Assembly: GCF_025997915.1 (NCBI RefSeq)
Contig: NZ_AP026677.1
Location: forward strand, 992,001-1,056,000
Length of the DNA: 64,000 nucleotides
DNA from: Aquiluna sp. KACHI24
GTDB taxonomy: Bacteria; Actinomycetota; Actinomycetes; Actinomycetales; Microbacteriaceae
Direction: 5' to 3'
Shown here: positions 7,587 to 15,723 of the stretch, one piece after another
Layout: each line of letters starts with the position of its first letter
Numbering within the stretch: position 1 is the stretch's first letter
Notes under the pieces: generated by a model
Databases searched by the model: none
The model's input: the letters and a program-made list of their open reading frames with translations, nothing else
Told to the model about the DNA's origin: nothing
Translations under genes and position numbers: made by a program

Positions 7587-10500
7587 CCCCAGTGCGGCGG
7601 TCGCTCGTTGCGAAGCCGGTCATCGTTGTCGTCATCACCGTCGCCCCAGGCTCTCGGATTGTCTTCGAAGGCGCGCTCCTCAAATAGTGGCTCGCGCCTT
7701 GAGACCAAGTCCATACCCAGTGAGGTCGCAATGCGATTTGCAACCTCTTGTGGAGTTGCAAAGATTTCAAAGGCGTGGACGCGTAGGTATTTCCAGCCCA
7801 TGGCCTTCAACAAATTTGGCCTAAGTCTTAGCTTTTCATCCCAACCATTTCCAGTCAGGGACCAGTCAGGGTCTATGGCAGCGGCCTGATTTCTGAACGA
7901 GGCGGCTAAAGCGATTCTGCCTGCGAAGTTCAACTCAACACGAATTCCAAGCTTCCTCAATCGAAGCGCAAGATCTCGCAGCAGTGGATCGGGATCTCCC
8001 GCTCTGGCTTCGGACATGAATGGTGGCGCAATTAGATCCTTCAGCCAACGCTGGTTCTCTGGCAGTGAACCGCCTGCGAAATCTTCAAAGTTGTAACAGG
8101 AAACTACCGTGAGTCGCTTTCGAGCCGAGGCAATTTGATTCACCATCCATCTGGCCGCCGAAGGGGAATTGAAATCTCCGAGCGATCCCGAGATTTTGCC
8201 CTCCGGGGTTCTGCCAAATCCAACCGAGAAGACCACTCGATCGGCAGTTCGATGCACAACCTCACTCATGCCCAAAACTTCAAATCTCTCGCGGCCGTGA
8301 GCATCAAAAAACTCTGCAATTTGAGGCTGGTTAGAGAGCTCTTTTTGGAGTGCTTGATTGATTCGATCAGCATGCGTTCTGGATGGAGTGACGACCATTA
8401 GCGACTCGGTGGGGCTCCAACGAGCATGGTTTGTCACTAGTTCTACAACCTTGGCAACCTCACTATCCAACGACTCGGTTGCACCCTCGATCGTGGAGGT
8501 GGCGTGAGCGGAAGAGGTGATCTCGATTTGCTCAAGGTTTGATGCACCGTGGAAGGACTCCGGGCTTGGTTCAAAAACAAGTCGGTCCTTATAGAAGGTT
8601 TGGTTTAGATAGGTGCCGAGCACCTGACCCTGAATGCGGTAGCTCTTGCGAAGCGGATAGCTGGCGCAATGAGCGCTGATCAAGTCATAGACCGAGGCGC
8701 GAGTGTCTTCACTTGGTGCTTGGTTTGCCCTGGCGATTGTTTCAAAACTCTCTGGTGCCGAGATGACCGGGTCGCCAAACGCGATTACCTGCTTTGCCAT
8801 GGACAGGGCCGTCGCTGCCTCGGCGATACCAGTCGCGGCTGCATCGAGAACGAGCAGCGCATCAAATTTGTAGCCACGAAGCTGGTGCACTCGAAGCGGA
8901 GAGGTGATGATCCCGGTGCTGATAGCCTCCCAAACCGCTCCGGCGCGTTTTGCCGATACTGGGTCAATAGCCCTGGAGCGAAGCTGGTTCCGCAGTTCAT
9001 CAGCGCCCACTTGGTTGGCAGTGAGAGCGCTCTTCCAGCGCAGCGCTAGCACTCCACTCAAATGCTCTGACCCGGCTTCAACAACCTGACTTGAGATGGT
9101 TTCGAAATTCGCTTCAAGCCGCGCGATTCGATCGGCGTCATATTCCAAAATCTCTGGGTTTGACTGCACCAGCGCCTCAAGGGCGGATTGCCACCAGCAC
9201 AGCTCAAACTCTGAGACTGCACGAGCCTGGTCCAGGGAGAGCTTGCAGAGCTCAAGGTATAGCTCAAACAAACCACGCTGCCTCAACTTCTCAACCGCCG
9301 CCATGCGATCGATATACCCATTCAGAATCTCTGTTTTTTCGACCAGGTTTTGGAGCTTCTCGGCAAGCTCATCAAAGCTCAACTGAGTCAACAGCGGTAG
9401 ATCTGGATTTGGGTCTAGGTGTCGCTGCAAGATCGAAACTACTGAGTAGACCTGATCAAATTTCTGCTTCACATCATTCAGACCGAGCGGGACACTCGGT
9501 GGAGCCTGAGTGGTGTTTATCTCAAGCCATAGCGAACGCTGCTCTTCAGCGGCTGCGAGCGCCGCATGCAGGTTTGGGATAGTCGCACCGGGGCGCACAA
9601 ACTCCTTAGCAAGCTTTTTGAACCTCCGACGCTGAGCACCGGAGAGCTGACCCCGCTCACCCCTGGGGGCTGTTGCCAGGATCATTTCGGTGAGCGGACG
9701 ATCAAAGATCTGCGGCTTGAACTTATCCAGGGTCTCGCGGATGCCAATTAGCAAACTCAGCTGTCTTGACCAGTCTTCAATCGTCTTTGATGGAATCAGG
9801 TTTTGATCCTGTAGGTAGCGATTGACCTGATAACTCAGCAACCTAAACTCTTCACCAGCCAGTGACTTAGCTGCATTCAGAGCGGCATCAATCTCGGCAC
9901 TAGAGCTGAAGATTGCACCAAACCAGGGTGAGTGTTGTGGGCCATAGCTAAACACCCTGGCAGCAAATGCCTCGGCAACCAATTCCGAACCGGAGATCCT
10001 CAGTTCAGGCAATAGATCTGGTCTGATTCGAGCCGAGTTTGTCGGAGGTTCCTGCTCCCCCGCCAATGCTGCCAAAGTGTTGAGCGCTTCAAATAGTGAT
10101 ACACCCGTTAGTGCATCAGGCCTTGCAACCTTGTCGAAGTAGTTTTTTACCTCAGCCTCCGCAGAGAGCTGGCGAAGTCTGAGTGGTTGAAGTTCGACCT
10201 GCTGAGCTTTTTCGTTTCTGGATATCGCGGCAACCGTGTCATTCCAAAGATCATTCGAACGCAGTGCGAGTCCGGCCAGGGAGTGCTCCGATAGTCGCTC
10301 CGAGAACTCATCGATGGTTTGCTCTCTTGGAGCAATGATCAGAGTCCGCTTGCCTTGAAGAGCCAGGTTTGCCAGGACGTTGATTGCGGTTTGGATGTAG
10401 CCGCATCCGGGAAGAGTTTCCACCGCGAGTGATTCACCTGCACTGGCAGCTCGAATCACCTCTAGCTGATAGCTATCGGCGTCCGCCACCAACAGCACAT

Positions 10501-11134
10501 CCCCGCCCGGTCCGCCCTGGCTCTCAAAACTCTGCCTAAGATCTTCAGGGACCGTGGTTAGCAAAAGATCAGGAACGAAGTTGCCTAACACCAGAAGGTG
10601 ATCAACGCTTAGGCCACTGCCCTGAAGCTGAGCCTCCACAAAGGGCAACACCGCTGAGGGCAGCAGGTCTGGTCCGGAGCGCAGAATCGAGAGCAAGTCT
10701 CGGTCCTGAAAGTCTGGTCGCTGACCCCTGATTAGCGAACTGGCTTCAGGGTTCAAAAGCGGGTCTGATCCCATTCGAATCTCGAAGTCATCGCCCTTTG
10801 GAATTAGGTCAACTGGCCATAGCGCCAGGGGTACCTGACGATCAGGACCGGCAATTACCCCAGCCGCAATGAAGCAAGCCTTAGCCCCAAAAGACTCAGC
10901 AATTCTTTTGGCCTTAGTTCGAATTCGCCTTGCGGCGCTCAGTGACCTGGCCTGCGCGACGCCATCACGAACCAAATTAGAGATGGTGGTTTGTCTAGCG
11001 GAGACCAGTTGAGCCATGCCACCTGGATGCGCTCTGGAGAGGTCGATCTGGCCGAAGCTGGATACTTCAAAACTCTTCAGCGGATTAGCGCCACCGATCC
11101 GATCAAGGTCAGCTTGGAGAGTCGAGAAGTCCAC
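7583..11134 (-). CDS. Large SF1-helicase-like protein with C-terminal nuclease-like domain; catalytic motifs degenerate
   Basis: An 1183-aa protein with the layout of AAA_11/AAA_12 helicases fused to a Vsr/MTES-type endonuclease domain. Where SF1 enzymes have a GTGKSQT-like Walker A, this protein has PGCGYIQT (around residues 243-250), without Lys or Ser. Where DEAS is expected it has VLDAAATG. The usual GDPKQLPP appears as GDPVISAP, and the motif VI region reads NQIASARKRL. The C-terminal domain keeps LRPNLLKAMGWKYLRVHAFEIF but has IALAA where the catalytic Asp (IDLAV) is expected. An acidic tail ends in RPPHWG. GTG 11134 follows TAGGAT by 6 nt. It may be a structural or DNA-binding protein; function unknown. 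Confidence 0.8.
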   Translation of the reverse strand: MDFSTLQADLDRIGGANPLKSFEVSSFGQIDLSRAHPGGMAQLVSARQTTISNLVRDGVAQARSLSAARRIRTKAKRIAESFGAKACFIAAGVIAGPDRQVPLALWPVDLIPKGDDFEIRMGSDPLLNPEASSLIRGQRPDFQDRDLLSILRSGPDLLPSAVLPFVEAQLQGSGLSVDHLLVLGNFVPDLLLTTVPEDLRQSFESQGGPGGDVLLVADADSYQLEVIRAASAGESLAVETLPGCGYIQTAINVLANLALQGKRTLIIAPREQTIDEFSERLSEHSLAGLALRSNDLWNDTVAAISRNEKAQQVELQPLRLRQLSAEAEVKNYFDKVARPDALTGVSLFEALNTLAALAGEQEPPTNSARIRPDLLPELRISGSELVAEAFAARVFSYGPQHSPWFGAIFSSSAEIDAALNAAKSLAGEEFRLLSYQVNRYLQDQNLIPSKTIEDWSRQLSLLIGIRETLDKFKPQIFDRPLTEMILATAPRGERGQLSGAQRRRFKKLAKEFVRPGATIPNLHAALAAAEEQRSLWLEINTTQAPPSVPLGLNDVKQKFDQVYSVVSILQRHLDPNPDLPLLTQLSFDELAEKLQNLVEKTEILNGYIDRMAAVEKLRQRGLFELYLELCKLSLDQARAVSEFELCWWQSALEALVQSNPEILEYDADRIARLEANFETISSQVVEAGSEHLSGVLALRWKSALTANQVGADELRNQLRSRAIDPVSAKRAGAVWEAISTGIITSPLRVHQLRGYKFDALLVLDAAATGIAEAATALSMAKQVIAFGDPVISAPESFETIARANQAPSEDTRASVYDLISAHCASYPLRKSYRIQGQVLGTYLNQTFYKDRLVFEPSPESFHGASNLEQIEITSSAHATSTIEGATESLDSEVAKVVELVTNHARWSPTESLMVVTPSRTHADRINQALQKELSNQPQIAEFFDAHGRERFEVLGMSEVVHRTADRVVFSVGFGRTPEGKISGSLGDFNSPSAARWMVNQIASARKRLTVVSCYNFEDFAGGSLPENQRWLKDLIAPPFMSEARAGDPDPLLRDLALRLRKLGIRVELNFAGRIALAASFRNQAAAIDPDWSLTGNGWDEKLRLRPNLLKAMGWKYLRVHAFEIFATPQEVANRIATSLGMDLVSRREPLFEERAFEDNPRAWGDGDDDNDDRLRNERPPHWG

Positions 11135-11140
11135 CTCTAA

Positions 11141-11146
11141 ATCCTA
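11141..11146 (-). promoter_or_regulatory. -10 box TAGGAT for the 1183-aa protein
   Basis: TAGGAT on the minus strand ends 6 nt before the GTG at 11134. Confidence 0.55.
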
Positions 11147-11242
11147 GAAGTCTGGGGTTCAGAATCTCCCTGGTGAGCTCGAGAGTCTGAAACTAGGAGT
11201 GAAGAGAGCAACCGACGAGACGGTAATCTAGAGCTCTAATTT

Positions 11243-11315
11243 GGCCTCGTAGCTCAGTGGATAGAGCAACGGTTTCCTAAACCGTGTGTCGTAGGTTCGA
11301 TTCCTATCGGGGCCA
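11243..11315 (+). tRNA. tRNA-Arg (anticodon CCT)
   Basis: A complete 73-nt cloverleaf: acceptor GGCCTCG/CGGGGCC, D-arm GCTC-GAGC, anticodon stem ACGGT/ACCGT with loop TTCCTAA (anticodon CCT, reads AGG), T-arm GTAGG-TTCGATT-CCTAT with one wobble pair. Discriminator A; CCA is not encoded. Confidence 0.95.
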
Positions 11316-11318
11316 CAA

Positions 11319-11822
11319 CTACGCCGCTTGTTGATAGCTGAGGAAATCCCTCCAGTGCGGCTCCTCTTTCTCTGCTCCTCGAACAGTCCAAATCACCCCG
11401 GTGGGCATCTTGGGCGTGAAGCGAAGTTCCCAGCCCATCTCGGCTGGAGTCTTATCGCTTTTTAGGTTGTTGCACCTCAGGCAGCAGGCCACGAGGTTCT
11501 CCCAGCTATCTGCGCCGCCGCGCGACTTTGGCAAAACGTGGTCGATTGTGTTCGCTGATTTGCCGCAGTAGCCACAGCGGTGCGCATCTCGCCTGAGCAC
11601 ACCGCGGCGCGAGACTGGAATCTGCCTTGAGTTTGGGATCCTCACATAGCGCTGCAGCAGTATGACGGCCGGAACCTCGAAGTCACTATTTGCACTTCGC
11701 ACTCTGCCCTCACCCACCCCCGCCAAAATGGTCGCCTTCTGATTCAGAACAAGAACCAGTGCTCGCTTGAAAGAGACAACGGCGAGCGGTTCATAACCGG
11801 CATTCAGTACGAGGGTGCGCAA
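11319..11822 (-). CDS. HNH endonuclease domain protein
   Basis: A 167-aa protein of a family widespread in Actinobacteria. The N-terminus is VLNAGYEPLAVVSFKRA. The zinc/HNH region reads RCGYCGK...TIDHVLPKSRGG...NLVACCLRCNNLKSDKTP, with two Cys pairs for zinc and the His of the ββα-metal active site. Its biological target is unknown; it is not paired with a methyltransferase here. TTG 11822 is chosen because AGGAG (11833-11829) lies 6 nt upstream and family members begin MRTLVLN. A longer in-frame extension would cross a terminator hairpin. It ends 4 bp from tRNA-Arg on the opposite strand. Confidence 0.88.
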   Translation of the reverse strand: MRTLVLNAGYEPLAVVSFKRALVLVLNQKATILAGVGEGRVRSANSDFEVPAVILLQRYVRIPNSRQIPVSRRGVLRRDAHRCGYCGKSANTIDHVLPKSRGGADSWENLVACCLRCNNLKSDKTPAEMGWELRFTPKMPTGVIWTVRGAEKEEPHWRDFLSYQQAA

Positions 11823-11881
11823 TCTTTTCTCCTTGTCGAAATCGCCCACATGGTTTGTAGGTTTTCGAGTTGCCCGGAAAT

Positions 11882-11908
11882 AAAAAACGCGCCGCAAAAC
11901 GCGACGCG
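11882..11908 (-). terminator. Intrinsic terminator
   Basis: On the minus strand CGCGTCGC-GTTTT-GCGGCGCG forms an 8-bp stem (one G-T wobble) followed by TTTTTT. On the plus strand the same position is a C-A mismatch, which fixes the direction. It lies about 60 nt before the HNH start, so it ends transcripts coming from the 12092 side. Confidence 0.75.
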
Positions 11909-12091
11909 CAAATCACTTCCGCTTGGTATTGCGGGGTGCTGGTGCAGATGAACCCAGTTGCCCAACTTGGCTTGTTGTCTAGCTGGCATCTCACACCCCT
12001 TCCGCAACCAATAGGTCAACACTTGAGCAGAGATTACGACTTGAAGTTGAAATTTATGGCTTAGAAACGCTGAACGTTTTCTAACGTTTAT
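11909..12091 (-). other. Intergenic stretch ending in a terminator; possible small transcript
   Basis: 183 nt between the NlpC/P60 stop and the terminator at 11882-11908. An imperfect inverted repeat TAGAAACG...CGTTTTCTA (12062-12083) lies just after the NlpC stop. A TTGACC hexamer occurs near 12015-12020 on the minus strand, but no clear -10 follows. It could be a long 3' UTR, a small RNA or a short leader peptide. I see no recognised RNA family. Confidence 0.35.
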
Positions 12092-12829
12092 CTAGTCGAC
12101 AATGTCAACAAAGCGCACGATGTGATAGCGCTCGGTAAAGATCGGGGCCAGCTTCACACGGTCACCCGGCTGTGGAGCGTGATAGAAGTTACCGTTGCCC
12201 GCGTAGATTCCGTTGTGGCTGTAGTCATTGAAGACCACGATGTCACCGGGAACCGCATCCTCAAGCTTGATCTTCTTCGCAAGCTTGGACTGCTGGTAAA
12301 CGCTGTGTGGCAGCGCAACGCCAAATTGCGAGTAGACGAACATTACATAGCCCGAGCAGTCAAAACCAAGTGGGGTTTCGCCACCGAAGACATATGGAAC
12401 TCCAACCAATTCGGCAGCTGCCTTCATAACGCTGCCGCTGGTGACTGTCGTGAACCTGGGCTTAGCTAGGTAGTCCTCAAAGGTTGGCCCGGTGTAAACC
12501 CGATTGCGACGAATAGTCACCTCAAAGTCTTCGGCATCTGCCGGCGTGAATTCACCTCGGGTGAATTCAACTTCGCTACCGATTGCAACCGACAGCTCCT
12601 GGAGCTTTGGAGCCTGAACGCTGTGGTCTCTTGCCATGCCGGTCAGAGCGGTTACCTCTGGGTCATAACCATAGGAAGGCAGAGCAGTGGTGGCCATTAG
12701 GCCGGATGCAACCACCATGGTCAGCACGCGACGAAGCTCAGGCGCCTTGATCGACACCTTCACACTCTTACGCGAACGCGCCTGGCGTAGGGCCTTGCGC
12801 GATAGCTGATTACCAGCTGGTTGATTCAA
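12092..12829 (-). CDS. NlpC/P60 family peptidoglycan endopeptidase
   Basis: A secreted or membrane-anchored cell-wall hydrolase that cleaves D-Glu-meso-DAP type bonds in stem peptides. The protein is 245 aa. A basic cytoplasmic start of about 34 residues is followed by one hydrophobic segment (about 35-52), then a linker. The NlpC/P60 domain runs from about 133 to the end, with catalytic Cys158 in GFDCSGY, His205 in YSHNGIYAG and a third polar residue near His217 (FYHAP). TTG 12829 is supported by GGAGGA (12841-12836) 6 nt upstream. It lies downstream of ideR on the same strand. Confidence 0.9.
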   Translation of the reverse strand: MNQPAGNQLSRKALRQARSRKSVKVSIKAPELRRVLTMVVASGLMATTALPSYGYDPEVTALTGMARDHSVQAPKLQELSVAIGSEVEFTRGEFTPADAEDFEVTIRRNRVYTGPTFEDYLAKPRFTTVTSGSVMKAAAELVGVPYVFGGETPLGFDCSGYVMFVYSQFGVALPHSVYQQSKLAKKIKLEDAVPGDIVVFNDYSHNGIYAGNGNFYHAPQPGDRVKLAPIFTERYHIVRFVDIVD

Positions 12830-12878
12830 AAGGAATCCTCCGAAAACTTCTTTGGAACTTCCGCCTTGCGAGTATAAC

Positions 12879-13556
12879 TCAGTGTTCTATTTTGCTCAGG
12901 AATAGGTGTGATGCAAGTTGAAGGTCCAGCACCATGCCTTCTTCGAGATCCTTATTGACCAAAAACCAGTTCTGTGAGGCATCAAGGTGCACCTTGGACC
13001 CAGGAAGCAGGTTCAGCTCCCGAAGCTGATTCAAGAACTGGTAATCGAGCTGCAGCGGCTCACCGATACGAGCCAACACATAATCACCGGTTGGTAACTC
13101 AGCTACCGCGGTGACCTCGGCTGGCTTGGATGCCGAATAGCCGAGTAGCTCAAGCCCGGGCACCGGCATTCCATAGGGCGAGGTGCTTGGGTCGGAGAGG
13201 ATGGTTAGTAGCTTTCGCTCCACCTGCTCGCTCATCACGTGCTCCCAGCGACAAGCCTCTTCGTGAACCAGATGCCAATCCAGGCCAATTACCTCGACCA
13301 AAAGCCGCTCAGCCAGGCGATGCTTGCGCATTACCTCGATGGCGGTGAGCCTGCCCTCATCAGTAAATTCCAAGGCCCGATCGTCAGCGACTTTGAGAAG
13401 TCCATCGCGCTCCATACGAGCCACCGTCTGCGAGACGGTTGGACCAGAGTGTTCGAGACGCTCGGCAATTCGAGCACGCATTGGGGTGATGCCCTCCTCC
13501 TCAAGTTCCAAAATGGCCTTGAGGTACATCTCAGTAGTGTCAATCAGATCTGTCAC
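12879..13556 (-). CDS. ideR: Iron-dependent transcriptional regulator, DtxR/IdeR family
   Basis: A dimeric metal-sensing repressor that binds DNA when loaded with Fe2+. The protein is 225 aa. The winged HTH occupies about residues 1-70 (ARIAERLEHSGPTVSQTVARMERDG). Metal ligands match DtxR numbering exactly: Met10, Cys102, Glu105 and His106 for the primary site, His79, Glu83 and His98 for the ancillary site. Cys102 points to iron (IdeR) rather than manganese (MntR). A C-terminal SH3-like domain follows from about 145. I found no convincing 19-bp iron box in the window. Confidence 0.9.
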   Translation of the reverse strand: MTDLIDTTEMYLKAILELEEEGITPMRARIAERLEHSGPTVSQTVARMERDGLLKVADDRALEFTDEGRLTAIEVMRKHRLAERLLVEVIGLDWHLVHEEACRWEHVMSEQVERKLLTILSDPSTSPYGMPVPGLELLGYSASKPAEVTAVAELPTGDYVLARIGEPLQLDYQFLNQLRELNLLPGSKVHLDASQNWFLVNKDLEEGMVLDLQLASHLFLSKIEH

Positions 13557-13597
13557 AAAAACCCCTCGCTGCAGCCTTCAGACTAATACCCCCGCAC

Positions 13598-13603
13598 TAA
13601 ACT
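13598..13603 (+). promoter_or_regulatory. -10 box TAAACT for serC
   Basis: TAAACT ends 6 nt before the ATG at 13610. Confidence 0.55.
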
Positions 13604-13609
13604 TTGGCT

Positions 13610-14722
13610 ATGCCAGAGCTAGTAATTGACCCCGCCCTATTGCCAAAAGACGGTCGCTTCGGATGCGGTCCATCAAGAACTAGAGCGGAGCAGCTAGCCA
13701 ACTTCGTTTCTGAGGGCGCAGCCCTCATGGGAACCTCCCACCGCCAGGCTCCGATCAAGGACATGGTTGGTGAGATTCGCCAGGGTCTCCTCGAGCTGTT
13801 CCGAGCGCCAGAGGGCTACGAGGTAATCCTTGGAAACGGTGGCTCGACTGCTTTTTGGGATGCTGCTGCATTCTCACTGGCGCGCCGCAAGGCACAGGCT
13901 TTGGTGCACGGAGAATTCGGTTCCAAATTTGCAAGCTCGCTTTCGGCTCCCTGGCTTGAAGCACCGACCGTGGTCAAGGGTGAGCCAGGCTCTCGCGCAG
14001 AGCTTTACCCCGAGACAGGGGTTGATCTATACGTTTACCCGCACAATGAAACCTCGACCGGAGTGATTACTCCAGTCGTCCGGGTAGCCGGTGATGAGGA
14101 TGTGCTGATGCTCACCGACGCGACCAGCGCGGCCGGTGGCGTGTACTTTGATCTAGCCCAGACCGATGTTTACTACTTCGCGCCTCAGAAGAACTTTGCA
14201 TCAGATGGTGGCCTCTGGATCGCAATTGCATCACCAAAGGCAATTGCGAGAATCGAAGAGATCGCAGCCTCGGATCGCTACATCCCTGAATTTCTAAGTC
14301 TCAAAGTTGCCCTCGACAACTCTCGACTGAACCAGACCTTGAACACTCCGGCGATCGCAACCCTGTTCTTGCTAAACGATCAGATCAAGTGGATGAACTC
14401 CCAGGGTGGTTTGAGCTGGGCAGCCGCCAGAACCAAGGAGTCCTCTGACCTGCTTTATAGCTGGGCAGATAACCACAAGCTAGCCAAGCCTTTTGTTTCA
14501 AACCCAGATCACCGCTCCCAGGTGGTGGTAACCATTGACTTTGATGAGAGCGTTGATGCTGCCAAGATCGCAAAGATACTGCGAGCGAATGGAGTTGTAG
14601 ACACCGACCCCTATCGCAAGCTTGGACGAAACCAGCTGCGCGTGGCAACCTTCGTGGCCACTGAGCCATCGGATGTCAAGGCGCTAATCAACTGCATCGA
14701 TTTTGTGCTGGAGCGCATGTGA
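13610..14722 (+). CDS. serC: Phosphoserine aminotransferase
   Basis: PLP enzyme that converts 3-phosphohydroxypyruvate to phosphoserine in serine biosynthesis and also serves vitamin B6 synthesis. The protein is 370 aa with the actinobacterial-type N-terminus (LPKDGRFGCGPS). GNGGSTAFWD binds the cofactor phosphate, DATSAAGG contains the PLP-ring Asp, and the Schiff-base lysine is in YFAPQKNFASDGG. ATG 13610 rather than the frame start two codons earlier is set by the TAAACT box 6 nt upstream. The stop overlaps the start of the DUF2530 gene by 4 nt (GTGA), as in the Rv0884c region. Confidence 0.93.
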   Translation: MPELVIDPALLPKDGRFGCGPSRTRAEQLANFVSEGAALMGTSHRQAPIKDMVGEIRQGLLELFRAPEGYEVILGNGGSTAFWDAAAFSLARRKAQALVHGEFGSKFASSLSAPWLEAPTVVKGEPGSRAELYPETGVDLYVYPHNETSTGVITPVVRVAGDEDVLMLTDATSAAGGVYFDLAQTDVYYFAPQKNFASDGGLWIAIASPKAIARIEEIAASDRYIPEFLSLKVALDNSRLNQTLNTPAIATLFLLNDQIKWMNSQGGLSWAAARTKESSDLLYSWADNHKLAKPFVSNPDHRSQVVVTIDFDESVDAAKIAKILRANGVVDTDPYRKLGRNQLRVATFVATEPSDVKALINCIDFVLERM

Positions 14723-14946
14723 AGCTGTTCGTGAAATTTGATGACCGCAAAGAGTCACCCGAGCCTGAGAAGGTAAATGCAAAGCGCGTCGTGCTACTCG
14801 GCACCTTCGCTTGGGGTCTGGTCCTCGTGGTCCTCGGCGCGTTTTATCCTGCGCTGTCTAACGCGGGCCTTGACTGGTGGCTTCACACTGCTTTGGTCGG
14901 TGTTGGCCTCGGATTCGTTGGCCTCACCATGATCCCCAAACGCTGA
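14719..14946 (+). CDS. DUF2530 small membrane protein
   Basis: A 75-aa protein with a charged N-terminus of about 22 residues and two hydrophobic segments (about 25-43 and 52-70) ending in PKR. Its size, topology and place after serC match DUF2530 proteins of Actinobacteria. Function unknown. GTG 14719 overlaps the serC TGA, suggesting translational coupling. Its last 153 nt overlap the 3' end of the opposite-strand DUF3027 gene. Confidence 0.75.
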   Translation: MKLFVKFDDRKESPEPEKVNAKRVVLLGTFAWGLVLVVLGAFYPALSNAGLDWWLHTALVGVGLGFVGLTMIPKR

Positions 14947-15297
14947 GGTCAAATCCCGAATCAACTCGTCGGCCTCAGCGTCCGTTTGAACTCGACCTGA
15001 TTCCTTCAGTTGCTTGCGGAACTCCGCTAGTCGTTCTGCCCATGGCACCCAAGCTGGAGCGAGCAACGCCCCTTCGCTAGCGAGCAAATTGATTTCTGAG
15101 ACAGTAGCTTCTTTTCGCTTGTCGACCTGAGTGAAGACCACTGACCAGTACCAGCTTTTGTAACTCCGCAGGGTGCAATCAAATCGAAGCTCAATGGCTC
15201 CCTTGGAAATTTCAAACTCGCCAAGGAACTCTCCGACAGAACCCTGCTCGGCGGTTTCAGCCAAGACCGCCTGAGCGGTGGCTAATTTATCCTTCAA
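14794..15297 (-). CDS. DUF3027 family protein
   Basis: A 167-aa soluble protein. The N-terminal region up to about residue 95 (SVGEFLGEFEISKGAIELRF, YKSWYWSVVF, LLAPAWVPWAERL) matches DUF3027, a family encoded with serC and cold-shock genes in Actinobacteria. The last 70 residues are acidic then basic and of low complexity; this part overlaps DUF2530 on the other strand and may be under little protein-level constraint. TTG 15297 lies inside the last codons of the cold-shock gene (11-nt overlap), so the two are probably coupled. Function unknown. Confidence 0.75.
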   Translation of the reverse strand: MKDKLATAQAVLAETAEQGSVGEFLGEFEISKGAIELRFDCTLRSYKSWYWSVVFTQVDKRKEATVSEINLLASEGALLAPAWVPWAERLAEFRKQLKESGRVQTDAEADELIRDLTSAFGDHGEANESEANTDQSSVKPPVKARVRQRRIKRAEDHEDQTPSEGAE

Positions 15298-15667
15298 GTT
15301 CGTCGGCTACTCGGCGTAGCAGCTGGGCCACCTTGCGAGAGTGGTTGGCCTCTGGGTACTTGCCACGCTTGAGGTTTCCGCCGATCTGGTCCAGAAGGCG
15401 AATCAGGTCCTCGGTGATGATGGCTAGATCCTCAGCAGGCTTACGGTTCACGGCGGTCAGGGTAGGGACCTCGATCACTCGAACGCTCAGTGCCTGAGCA
15501 CCCTTACGACCGTCGATAATGCCGTATTCAACCCTAGTGCCCTGGCGAATAGTGGAGGTTCCAGCGGGTAGCGCCGAGATGTGCAGGAACACTTCGCTGC
15601 CATCGTCTCCTGCGATAAAGCCGAAGCCCTTGTCGTCATCGAAGAACTTAACTTTGCCGGTTGGCAT
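15287..15667 (-). CDS. Cold-shock protein with C-terminal helical extension (Rv0871/CspB-like)
   Basis: A 126-aa protein. Residues 1-66 form a cold-shock OB-fold with RNP-like motifs KGFGFI and VFLHISAL, which bind single-stranded RNA or DNA. A predicted helical extension of about 55 residues follows, as in the longer actinobacterial CspB. An AAGGAAAG purine stretch precedes ATG 15667. It is upstream of and overlaps DUF3027. The divergent 15724 gene starts 56 bp away. Confidence 0.88.
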   Translation of the reverse strand: MPTGKVKFFDDDKGFGFIAGDDGSEVFLHISALPAGTSTIRQGTRVEYGIIDGRKGAQALSVRVIEVPTLTAVNRKPAEDLAIITEDLIRLLDQIGGNLKRGKYPEANHSRKVAQLLRRVADELEG

Positions 15668-15711
15668 AGGTCACCACTTTCCTTGGAACGGCGATAAGTG
15701 TAACCGAAAGG

Positions 15712-15717
15712 TAAAGT
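15712..15717 (+). promoter_or_regulatory. -10 box TAAAGT (leaderless type)
   Basis: TAAAGT ends 6 nt before the ATG at 15724. Confidence 0.55.
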
Positions 15718-15723
15718 AAACGG

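Noticed and set aside
9091-9582. 163-aa and other open frames inside the 1183-aa gene on the plus strand
   Set aside because: Composition is Ser/Arg/Gln-rich, as expected for antisense readings; no upstream signals; the minus frame is continuous over 3.5 kb.
11316-11318. Phage attachment site at tRNA-Arg
   Set aside because: No integrase, no direct repeat of the tRNA 3' end and no foreign-looking genes beside it; the HNH gene is a widespread chromosomal actinobacterial family.
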